A DNA stretch of 64,000 nucleotides, from assembly GCA_035627615.1 (NCBI GenBank), contig DASPLL010000087.1:62001-126000 (forward strand). Reading direction: 5' to 3'. Each line of letters begins with the position of its first letter. The stretch's first letter is position 1. The translations under genes were made by a program, and so were the position numbers. The notes under the pieces were generated by a model. That model made no database searches. It was not told the DNA's origin and saw nothing but the letters and a program-made list of their open reading frames with translations. Positions 32,735-39,595 of the stretch are shown here, one piece after another. Origin of the DNA: BRH-c25 sp035627615. Its GTDB lineage: Bacteria > Bacillota > Clostridia > Lutisporales > Lutisporaceae.

Positions 32735-33625
32735 ATGCAAAAGCAATATATAGTGAGCCAGGGAGAAAAAAAGATATTCATCGCTGAATATATGTCTGAG
32801 TCTCTCGGCTATTCTTCAAGGCAGATAAAGAAGCTGCTGAAGGATAAGAAAGTACATATAAACGGGAAGGCTGCATACCGGGATAACAGGCTGAAGACCG
32901 GAGACATACTGGAAATCGATATGACTGAAGAGGGCAGGCAGGGCATAGAGCCAGAGAATATCGACCTTCAGGTGATATACGAGGATAAGCATCTCCTTGC
33001 AATGAATAAGCCGCCTTACATGCTTGTACACCCGACTCCGAACCACCCTGCAGGGACTTTGCTCAATGCAGCGGCATATCATTTCAGGGAGCAGGGTGAG
33101 GAAGTTGTGCTGCGCCTGCTGAACAGGCTTGACATGAATACCTCGGGAATAGTAGTGCTTCCCAAAAGCGCAGCAGTGCACAGGATGCTTGATGGGGGTA
33201 TGAAAGACGGCAGCATAAAAAAATATTATACCGCAATAACAGAGGGGAGCATCTATCCGGAGAGGGGCATAATAGACAGACCTATCGGAAAGGATGAGGC
33301 AGACCCTATAAAAAGAAAAGTCACAGACGATGGACAGGAAGCAGTCACCATATATGAAACGCTTCGCAGCTCCAGGGGCTTTTCTCTGGTACGGCTGGAG
33401 CTGGTAACAGGCAGGACACATCAGATAAGAGTGCATCTAAGCTATTTGGGGTGCCCTATTGTTGGAGATACCTTATACGGAAAGGAAAGCAGGCTTATCG
33501 GGAGACAGGCTTTGCACGCCACGGATATGGAGCTGCCGCATCCTGAGGGTAAAGGTATATTAAGACTGCATGCCGGGCTTCCCGAAGACATGCTCAGGCT
33601 TGCCAAAGAACTGGAATTGGAGTGA
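32735..33625 (+). CDS. RluA-family pseudouridine synthase (second of three)
   Basis: A 296-residue enzyme with an N-terminal S4 domain (SLGYSSRQIKKLLKDKKVHINGKAA) and the catalytic domain (LLAMNKPPYMLVHPTPN, LNRLDMNTSGIVVLPKSAA with the catalytic Asp, LELVTGRTHQIRVHLSYLGCPIVGDTLYGKE). It shares only the fold-wide motifs with the copy at 27706. It is 7 bases before a third paralogue, and the two are probably cotranscribed with the MFS gene. The RNA target is unknown. Confidence 0.9.
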   Translation: MQKQYIVSQGEKKIFIAEYMSESLGYSSRQIKKLLKDKKVHINGKAAYRDNRLKTGDILEIDMTEEGRQGIEPENIDLQVIYEDKHLLAMNKPPYMLVHPTPNHPAGTLLNAAAYHFREQGEEVVLRLLNRLDMNTSGIVVLPKSAAVHRMLDGGMKDGSIKKYYTAITEGSIYPERGIIDRPIGKDEADPIKRKVTDDGQEAVTIYETLRSSRGFSLVRLELVTGRTHQIRVHLSYLGCPIVGDTLYGKESRLIGRQALHATDMELPHPEGKGILRLHAGLPEDMLRLAKELELE

Positions 33626-33632
33626 CAGGCTT

Positions 33633-34529
33633 TTGAAGAGCTATAATATATATGATATTGATAAGGAGCATGACGGCCTGACCCTTCGTGAATATCTCCG
33701 TGAAAAGCTCATGCTGTCCAGGAACGGCCTCATTAAGGTGAAGAAATCAGGCTCCCTGAAGGTGAACGGACAGACAGCCCATACGAACAAGCTGCTCAGA
33801 ACAGGGGACAGGGTGGAATTTGCGCTCCCGGACAGGGGCTCCGAAAACATCCTTCCGGAATACATGGAGCTTGATATAGTATTTGAAGATGAATACATGA
33901 TAGTGATAAACAAGGCGGCAGGTATTCCGACCCATCCTTCCAGGAACCATTACATGGGTACACTGGCAAACGGGCTTATGTACCACCTGATGGAGGAGGG
34001 CAGGGACATAACCATAAGGCCTGTCAACAGGCTTGACAGGAACACCTCCGGCCTTGTTCTGTTTGCGAAAAGCTCCCAGATTCAGCACCTTTTGTCCCTG
34101 GAGGGCAGTAAGGCAAATACGACAAAGGAGTACCTGGCTATAGCACAGGGCTGGGTTGAGGCTGATTTTGGCACAATAGACGCTCCCATAGCCAGGGAAA
34201 AAGCACAGTCCATAAAGCGAGTGGTAAGAGAGGACGGGGACCGGGCGGTCACACATTACAGGGTACTTGAACGGTATGAAGATTTCAGCCTGCTCAGTAT
34301 CATCCTGGAGACCGGCCGCACACATCAGATAAGGGTGCATATGGCGCATCTGGGGCATCCGCTTATAGGAGATGAGCTGTACGGCGGAGAGCAGGAGAAA
34401 ATAAAAAGGCACGCACTGCATGCCTACAAGCTGGAAATGCTGCATCCTGTATTGCATAACAGCCTGAGCTTCAAGGCGGAGCTGCCGGAGGACATGCAGC
34501 TGCTCATCAGAAAATATTCTGAAGACTGA
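33633..34529 (+). CDS. RluA-family pseudouridine synthase (third of three)
   Basis: A 298-residue paralogue of the preceding gene: S4-like segment (GLTLREYLREKLMLSRNGLIKVKKSGSLKVNGQ), KAAGIPTHPSRNHYMGTL, VNRLDRNTSGLVLFAK with the catalytic Asp, and LETGRTHQIRVHMAHLGHPLIGDELYGG. The frame is open to 33570, but TTG 33633 has GGAGTG about 8 bases before it and begins the family-length protein, so I take it. The last 23 bases overlap the end of the converging DUF4363 gene. Confidence 0.88.
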   Translation: MKSYNIYDIDKEHDGLTLREYLREKLMLSRNGLIKVKKSGSLKVNGQTAHTNKLLRTGDRVEFALPDRGSENILPEYMELDIVFEDEYMIVINKAAGIPTHPSRNHYMGTLANGLMYHLMEEGRDITIRPVNRLDRNTSGLVLFAKSSQIQHLLSLEGSKANTTKEYLAIAQGWVEADFGTIDAPIAREKAQSIKRVVREDGDRAVTHYRVLERYEDFSLLSIILETGRTHQIRVHMAHLGHPLIGDELYGGEQEKIKRHALHAYKLEMLHPVLHNSLSFKAELPEDMQLLIRKYSED

Positions 34530-34887
34530 AGGCTTCCTTTTCTGGTATATGCTTTATAAGGGTCCTCAAAGAAGACATCCGTGAGAGTGCTTCATTTTTA
34601 TCCCGGGTTTTTACATAGGCAGCAAGCTGTGCCAGGGCCAGCTCTATACTGTCGATTTCATAGTGATCTACAAGCATGGACCAGATAGAGCTTACCTTAT
34701 CCCATTTGCTGTGGAATTCACCGAGCTTTTCCGAGGCAGCTTCCCAATTCTGCTTTTCTATATCCTGCTCAAGCTCCGAAAGACTCTGAGCAAGCCTCTG
34801 GGACTCTGAACCAAGTGCAGACAGGGTAAAACAACTGCCGGCAATAATAATTACTATAAGAGCAGCAATAATGATCAGAGGTTTCAA
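34507..34887 (-). CDS. DUF4363 family protein
   Basis: A 126-residue protein with an N-terminal membrane anchor (IIIAALIVIIIAGSCFTLSAL) and a helical outer domain (SELEQDIEKQNWEAASEKLGEFHSKWDKVSSIWSMLVDHYEIDSIELALAQLAAYVKTRDKNEALSRMSSLRTLI) that fits DUF4363. The gene is 16 bases after a DUF421 gene on the same strand; these two families are often next to each other in spore formers. Its 3' end overlaps the converging pseudouridine synthase gene by 23 bases. Function unknown. Confidence 0.82.
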   Translation of the reverse strand: MKPLIIIAALIVIIIAGSCFTLSALGSESQRLAQSLSELEQDIEKQNWEAASEKLGEFHSKWDKVSSIWSMLVDHYEIDSIELALAQLAAYVKTRDKNEALSRMSSLRTLIKHIPEKEAFSLQNIF

Positions 34888-34903
34888 TTCGTACTTTTCC
34901 TCC

Positions 34904-35599
34904 TCAGTTTTTTGTGGAACTCCCTTTTAGCTGATAGACAAACTTCTTCTCAGGATCAAGATATGCAAAGAAAACATCCTTTGCCGAGCTTATCTTGTTT
35001 CTCTTCAGTTCCTTTGCAAGCCAATCGTTGCTGAGCCCCACCTTATGCAGGTTATCCGAATTTATCCTGCCGTCTATTATGACTGTTACAGGCAGATGCT
35101 GTGCATTTGGCTTGATATTCATATCCTTTACAGTGACAGGCTTTTTTTCCGGTTTGGGAATCACACTGAGCTGTCCGCTGGTCTCCAATATGGCATAATC
35201 TATATCCTCAAGGTTGGAGAAATTCTTGAGCCTTAATTGCTCCAGCAGGTCGTTCAGATTATATCTGATCCTTCTGAGCTCCTCCTCCATTATCACGCCC
35301 CGTTCAACAAGAATGCTGGGCTTGCCGGATATAAAGCCTCTTGCTTTTTCGCTTTTCATTGATATAAAGGAAAGAAGCTCCTCCATTATGAAAAGTGTCA
35401 GTATAGGTACTATCCCATTAATAAGAGGAATGCCTACATTCCCCATTGGTACTGCAGCCAAATCTGCAATTATAAGGGCCACAACCAGCTCTGAGGGCTG
35501 AAGCTGCCCTATCTGCCTTTTCCCCATCAGCCTGAGAATAAATATAATGACAATATAAAGAATCAGTGTTCTTGCAAATGCTATAAGCAATGTACGCAC
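34904..35599 (-). CDS. DUF421 (YetF-type) membrane protein
   Basis: A 231-residue protein with three N-terminal membrane segments (ARTLILYIVIIFILRLMGKRQIGQLQPSELVVALIIADLAAVPM) and a cytoplasmic C-terminal domain (FISGKPSILVERGVIMEEELRRIRYNLNDLLEQLRLKNFSNLEDIDYAILETSGQLSVI). This is the standard DUF421/YetF layout. It is encoded with a DUF4363 gene. Roles in spore-membrane or stress have been suggested for relatives; none is proved here. Confidence 0.9.
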   Translation of the reverse strand: MRTLLIAFARTLILYIVIIFILRLMGKRQIGQLQPSELVVALIIADLAAVPMGNVGIPLINGIVPILTLFIMEELLSFISMKSEKARGFISGKPSILVERGVIMEEELRRIRYNLNDLLEQLRLKNFSNLEDIDYAILETSGQLSVIPKPEKKPVTVKDMNIKPNAQHLPVTVIIDGRINSDNLHKVGLSNDWLAKELKRNKISSAKDVFFAYLDPEKKFVYQLKGSSTKN

Positions 35600-35720
35600 C
35601 TCACCGGTATTATTGATTATATAATCCCCACAAGTTAAAAAAATATTAAATATGGCAAAGGAGGTTTATTGAAGCGGTAATAAGTGGTAATATGAATTTA
35701 GGAAGGATGCTTAGCTGTAC

Positions 35721-35751
35721 AAAAAAAGATCTCCGGGAATCCGGAGATTTA
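35721..35751 (-). terminator. Terminator of the CBS-domain gene
   Basis: On the minus strand, AATCTCCGG-ATTC-CCGGAGATC is followed by TTTTTTT, directly after the CBS gene. Confidence 0.88.
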
Positions 35752-35762
35752 AAAATATAGGT

Positions 35763-36191
35763 TTAGTGCCTTACACCCATTGAAATATTGTGAAGTGCTT
35801 CACCGGCTTCGTTTTCAAAAATATTTTCCACTGCCAGGTCGCCGATCGCAACTATACCGACAAGCTGGTCGGATTCTACAACCGGAAGCCTTCTCACCTG
35901 GTTCTCAGCCATTATGTCGGCAACAGTGTGAACATCCATTTCAGGAGTAGCGCATCTGACATTTGTGGTCATGACCTCAGAGATTTTCTGGTTGGCGCCT
36001 TCGCCTTTCGCCACTCCGCGAAGGATAATATCCCTGTCGGTAACAATGCCTACTACCCTGTTGTTATCGGTTACCGGGACAGAGCCTACATTCAGCTGTC
36101 CCATTATGGAAGCGGCTTTTGTAACTGTATCGTTTGGTGTGACTGTGCTGACGTCGGTGGTCATTATCTGTTTAACCTTCACAAGCATCAT
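35763..36191 (-). CDS. Two-CBS-domain protein
   Basis: A 142-residue protein made of two CBS domains, each with the pattern VKQIMTTDVSTVTPNDTVTKAASIM...VPVTDNNRVVGIVTDRDIILRG and ISEVMTTNVRCATPEMDVHTVADIMAENQVRRLPVVESDQLVGIVAIGDLA. CBS pairs bind adenine nucleotides or SAM and regulate partner proteins; this one has no partner domain. Start 36191 (or the next ATG at 36188) follows AAAGG. It is monocistronic with its own terminator. Confidence 0.93.
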   Translation of the reverse strand: MMLVKVKQIMTTDVSTVTPNDTVTKAASIMGQLNVGSVPVTDNNRVVGIVTDRDIILRGVAKGEGANQKISEVMTTNVRCATPEMDVHTVADIMAENQVRRLPVVESDQLVGIVAIGDLAVENIFENEAGEALHNISMGVRH

Positions 36192-36382
36192 CCTTTCATG
36201 TTTTGTTAAGGTGTATCTTAACGCAGGAATTGTATATGTTTGTATAAGGCTTTTGAGAAAAAATTGCGAGCCTATAAATAGCTTTACCTTTATAATATTT
36301 TTTAATAGTCAAAAAAAGCAGAAAAAAATGAAACAATTTCTATTTTTTTGTGTAATATACTGTATAACCTGGGGGTGATGCT

Positions 36383-36949
36383 GTGCATGTAGAGGCAAGC
36401 ATTATTGCTCGATGTAAAAAGTATGAGAAGGCTGCTTTTTTCGAGCTTTTCAAAACCTATGAAAGATATTTGTATAAGCTTTGCTTCAGCTATGTGCAGA
36501 ACGAGCAGGATGCCCTGGATCTGACCCAGGAGGTTTATATAAAGGTATTTAAGAACATATCGGCATATGATGATAAGATGCCTTTTCATCCGTGGTTCAG
36601 AGCGGTTGCTGTCAATACCTGCATTAATTTTAAGAGGATCCGCCGGCTTGATTCGGTATCGCTCAATGATTCGGAGGAGGACAGCAAAGCCCTGGAAGAG
36701 GTGGTAGCAGCCAAAAACGATGTTGAATCGGAAGTGTTGGACAGGGAATTGGGGCATATGATAAGAGAAAACCTGGAGTATCTCAAATCCAAGCATAGAA
36801 TGGTGCTGGTTCTAAGATACTATGAGGGACTGAGCTATGAGGAAATTGCAGCATTGCTGAAGGAGCCCCTCGGTACAGTAAAGACAAATATCCACAGGGC
36901 AAGAAGCCTTCTGAAGGAAAAGCTGGAAGCTGCCCTGAGTAAAAGCTAG
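36383..36949 (+). CDS. ECF-type RNA polymerase sigma factor
   Basis: A 188-residue sigma-70 family factor. Region 2 is YLYKLCFSYVQNEQDALDLTQEVYIKVFKNI (binds core and -10) and region 4 is RMVLVLRYYEGLSYEEIAALLKEPLGTVKTNIHRARSLLKEKL (binds -35). The start is GTG with GGGGGTGAT 4 bases before. The stop codon TAG is the first part of a 109-bp repeat element, and the next gene is a zinc-finger anti-sigma factor. The stimulus is unknown. Confidence 0.92.
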   Translation: MHVEASIIARCKKYEKAAFFELFKTYERYLYKLCFSYVQNEQDALDLTQEVYIKVFKNISAYDDKMPFHPWFRAVAVNTCINFKRIRRLDSVSLNDSEEDSKALEEVVAAKNDVESEVLDRELGHMIRENLEYLKSKHRMVLVLRYYEGLSYEEIAALLKEPLGTVKTNIHRARSLLKEKLEAALSKS

Positions 36950-37054
36950 TGCCTCGTAACGTATATCCCTTCTTGAGCATGCGAGGCACTGAATCAATAC
37001 TGTGATTATTAACACTATGAAAGACAAGAAAGTTGTTGTGTTAATAATCACTAG
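36946..37054 (+). repeat. 109-bp two-hairpin repeat element, copy 1
   Basis: Bounded by CTAGTG and CACTAG, it contains two hairpins: GTGCCTCG...CGAGGCAC and a 14-bp perfect stem GTGATTATTAACAC...GTGTTAATAATCAC. A second copy in the opposite orientation, about 100 of 109 bases identical, lies at 55060-55167. The left edge supplies the TAG stop of the sigma factor, and the right edge CACTAGGAGGTG supplies part of the ribosome site of the anti-sigma gene. Confidence 0.9.
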
Positions 37055-37065
37055 GAGGTGTGGAA

Positions 37066-37524
37066 ATGAGCTGCGGATTTGACAGGAGAATAATCCAGAA
37101 ATATGCCGACAACACCATTGACCCGCTGGAATTCATCTTTCTGAAGGAGCATATCAACTACTGCGGCGAGTGCAGGAGGGAACTGGATATGTACATGACC
37201 CTGGAAAATGAGCTGGAGAAGTTTTTTGATGAGGATCCCGGGACCAAGGACCTTGACCTCCTGATAGCAAATCTGGTTGATGACTGCATGTATGAGCTGA
37301 ACAGAAGAGAAAAGCTGAAGTATGCGTTTAACAAAAGCGTGGAACTAGGAAGCCACATCGTAGAGAATTCAGTCAAGTTTGTAGAATACATACCCGGAAG
37401 CAAACGGATGGGCAAAGGTGTAAAAAAGACAGCATCAAGTACGCGCAGCCTGCTGTTGACTCTCGTTAAGAAAAGGGTTGGAAAGCTCTTGAACAATATG
37501 GCCAATAATATAACCTGGGGGTAA
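37066..37524 (+). CDS. Zinc-finger (anti-sigma) protein
   Basis: A 152-residue protein whose first 50 residues match the putative zinc-finger of anti-sigma factors: FLKEHINYCGECRRELDMYMTLE, with HxxxCxxC. No membrane segment is evident, so it would be cytoplasmic, unlike many ECF anti-sigmas. I start at ATG 37066; the AGGAGGTG at 37053-37060 is 5 bases away. The gene follows the ECF sigma gene and probably binds it. The C-terminal half (VELGSHIVENSVKFVEYIPGSKRMGKGV) is basic and of unknown role. Confidence 0.78.
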   Translation: MSCGFDRRIIQKYADNTIDPLEFIFLKEHINYCGECRRELDMYMTLENELEKFFDEDPGTKDLDLLIANLVDDCMYELNRREKLKYAFNKSVELGSHIVENSVKFVEYIPGSKRMGKGVKKTASSTRSLLLTLVKKRVGKLLNNMANNITWG

Positions 37525-37529
37525 ACCCG

Positions 37530-38195
37530 ATGCTGGTATTGCTGATAATATTAAAAATTATACTATATTTGCTGTTACTCATCCTGGGGCTGCTTATGCT
37601 CCTGATAATCATACCCTTCAACTATTCAGGCCAGGTACTGGCTGCCGGAGGCTTCAAAGTGCAGCTTTCCTTCGGCTGGGCCTGGAAGCTCCTCGGAATA
37701 AACGCCGAAATAGAAGGGGAAGCTGTGGATATAAGCCTGAGGGTACTGGACAAACGGGTATACAGGCTGAAGAACAGGAAGCCGGAAGAGGCAGAGAAGC
37801 AAGCTGAGCAGAAGCCTGAAAAAGAGGAAAAGGAAAAGAAGCGGGGAAAAGGGCCCGGAATAAGGGACTTTGCAGATAAGGCACTGATAAGGGAAGTACT
37901 TGATTATATCAAAAGAGTCCTTGATATCGCAAAGCCGAAGTATTTTCACCTGTACGGCACCTATGGCTTTGATGACCCGTCACTGACAGGAGTCGTATGC
38001 GGCGCCACAGGGATAATAAGAAACCTGATCCCCAATGCAAGACTCAACCTGACCCCGGACTTTACCCAGGAGATAATAGACCTGGACCTGCGCGCCGAAG
38101 GCAGTATGACGGTAGGAAGCCTGGCTTACCAGACCTTGAGGACTGCATTTAAAAAGCCGGTCAGAAGAATATTATTCAGAAGGAAAAAAAGTTGA
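37530..38195 (+). CDS. DUF2953 domain membrane protein
   Basis: A 221-residue protein with an N-terminal membrane segment (LVLLIILKIILYLLLLILGLLMLLIIIPF), a beta-rich segment, a strongly charged linker (RKPEEAEKQAEQKPEKEEKEKKRGKG), and a C-terminal domain (YFHLYGTYGFDDPSLTGVVCGATGIIRNLIPNARLNLTPDF) that marks DUF2953. Families with DUF2953 are common in spore formers and often precede gerW (ytfJ), as here. It is 5 bases after the anti-sigma gene. Confidence 0.85.
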   Translation: MLVLLIILKIILYLLLLILGLLMLLIIIPFNYSGQVLAAGGFKVQLSFGWAWKLLGINAEIEGEAVDISLRVLDKRVYRLKNRKPEEAEKQAEQKPEKEEKEKKRGKGPGIRDFADKALIREVLDYIKRVLDIAKPKYFHLYGTYGFDDPSLTGVVCGATGIIRNLIPNARLNLTPDFTQEIIDLDLRAEGSMTVGSLAYQTLRTAFKKPVRRILFRRKKS

Positions 38196-38265
38196 AACTT
38201 TTTTAAAGCATATGTGTAATTAATATATATAACATAATGTGAATAATTAGAGGAGGATATAAGAC

Positions 38266-38655
38266 ATGGAAGGTAAAACACCTGTAAACGAAAGCTTGGA
38301 GACATTGTTCAGCCATCTTGAAAAATTCCTGAAAACAGAAACAGTCATCGGAGAACCAATAGTAGTAGGCGAAACCACATTAATCCCGATCATCACCGTA
38401 GCCTTCGGCTGCGGCGGCGGAGGCGGCGGCGGAAAGGACGAAAAAGGCAATGACGGCATGGGAACAGGAGTAGGCGTAGGCGCCAAAATATCTCCCGACG
38501 CTGTGATAGTAATCAAGGAAGACGCAGTTACAATGCTTCCCGTAAAGAGCAGATCAAACATCGAAAAGCTGGTCAGCATGGTTCCTGAAATAGTTAAGAA
38601 GATCAAGCTCAAGAAGGATGATAAAGGCTGCTGCGTTGAGGATAAGAACGATTAG
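38266..38655 (+). CDS. gerW: GerW-family sporulation protein (YtfJ type)
   Basis: A 129-residue protein of the GerW/YtfJ group. TLFSHLEKFLKTETVIGEPIVVGETTLIPIITVAFGCGGGGGGG and GVGVGAKISPDAVIVIKEDAVTMLPV are the conserved parts, and the C-terminus carries a short Cys-Glu-Asp tail (GCCVEDKND). In Bacillus the homologue is involved in spore germination and is sporulation-controlled. The AGAGGAGGA before the start is strong. It follows a DUF2953 gene, as is typical. Confidence 0.93.
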   Translation: MEGKTPVNESLETLFSHLEKFLKTETVIGEPIVVGETTLIPIITVAFGCGGGGGGGKDEKGNDGMGTGVGVGAKISPDAVIVIKEDAVTMLPVKSRSNIEKLVSMVPEIVKKIKLKKDDKGCCVEDKND

Positions 38656-38663
38656 TAGGTGTT

Positions 38664-38704
38664 GCCCGGTATCAAAGTGATGATGCCGGGCTTTGAAGTT
38701 TTTG
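38664..38704 (+). terminator. Terminator after gerW
   Basis: GCCCGGTATCA pairs with TGATGCCGGGC (one G-T pair) across about 10 bases and is followed by TTTGAAGTTTTT. A common dispersed motif (GTCATCCTGAGG...CCGAAGGATC) lies shortly after, at 38727-38753. Confidence 0.75.
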
Positions 38705-38837
38705 GAGCTAACTACCAGCGGTGTCATCCTGAGGGAGGATCGACCGAAGGATCTATGATTGAACGATATTCTGCTTATTAGATGTTATTATGATATGAAT
38801 TAATGAATTTTACCTGGGTAATAGGTAAATAATAGTA

Positions 38838-38866
38838 TTGAACACATGTCTAAAAAATGTTATAAT
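38838..38866 (+). promoter_or_regulatory. Promoter of tRNA-Val
   Basis: TTGAAC and TATAAT with a 17-base spacer, 13 bases before the tRNA. Confidence 0.85.
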
Positions 38867-38879
38867 GTCAAAGTAACAT

Positions 38880-38956
38880 GGGTGGTTAGCTCAGTTGGTT
38901 AGAGTACTACGTTGACATCGTAGGGGTCGCTGGTTCGAGCCCAGTACTACCCACCA
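38880..38956 (+). tRNA. tRNA-Val (GAC anticodon)
   Basis: A complete cloverleaf: acceptor GGGTGGT with ACTACCC, D-arm, anticodon stem CTACG/CGTAG around TTGACAT (anticodon GAC), T-arm with GGTTCGAGCCC and an encoded CCA. It has its own promoter and terminator. The stretch downstream begins the accessory region, but I saw no second copy of the tRNA end. Confidence 0.97.
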
Positions 38957-38969
38957 TATTGTAGATTAG

Positions 38970-39008
38970 CCCCTTATTCATTGATGAATAAGGGGTTTTT
39001 GGTTTTTT
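38970..39008 (+). terminator. Terminator after tRNA-Val
   Basis: CCCCTTATTCAT and ATGAATAAGGGG form a 12-bp perfect stem with a 2-base loop (possibly opening to 4), followed by TTTTTGGTTTTTT. Confidence 0.9.
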
Positions 39009-39595
39009 GATTTTATTCATCTTCTTTATATGAATGGTATGATTTGGTATATGAATGGTAGAGATATGTCAGTTTATGTAAGAGGGAAATGGTGAGAGGT
39101 GTCAAATAATGCAAGTGAATGGGATTAATTTGAGCTATAACAAATTTATTGAGTAACAGGATAATAAGTAATAAGTATTGGACTAGCTAATGGCTGACTA
39201 AATTTTTATAAGGCATCAAAATCCGAGATTTTATTTATAGTTCTACATGAAAATAAGTTGATAAGTTGACAGACTGGGAAAGCTCCGAAAAATACAAAAA
39301 TCTAAAAACTGCATACCGTATATAGTATTTGAATATACACCTCTATACTTTATTTGGTATATTGCGAGTAGGCAGAGATCATTTTTCGGAGCCTTCACTG
39401 GCACCCAAACTAGATTATAATGGCCGGAATAATAAAAAAACAGCAAAGGCTTATTAGAGTAGCACTTGTGTATCCATATAAACACATAAATGGGTATATG
39501 GTCCAGATAGTTTGTTGTATTGTATTCAATGTGAAAAACTAAGAATTATTAAGTAAATGAAAGAAAATGAAAGATTATAGAGGGAGATTTAGAAT
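39009..39595. other. AT-rich gap between the tRNA and the HD/HSP90-type gene
   Basis: No gene with a ribosome site and a recognisable protein is seen. An open frame of 80 codons on the minus strand (39243-39485) has no family resemblance and no good start signal. No integrase gene is present. Confidence 0.4.

Noticed and set aside
39243..39485. Minus-strand open frame of 80 codons
   Set aside because: No ribosome site, no recognisable family, and AT-rich low-complexity amino-acid content.
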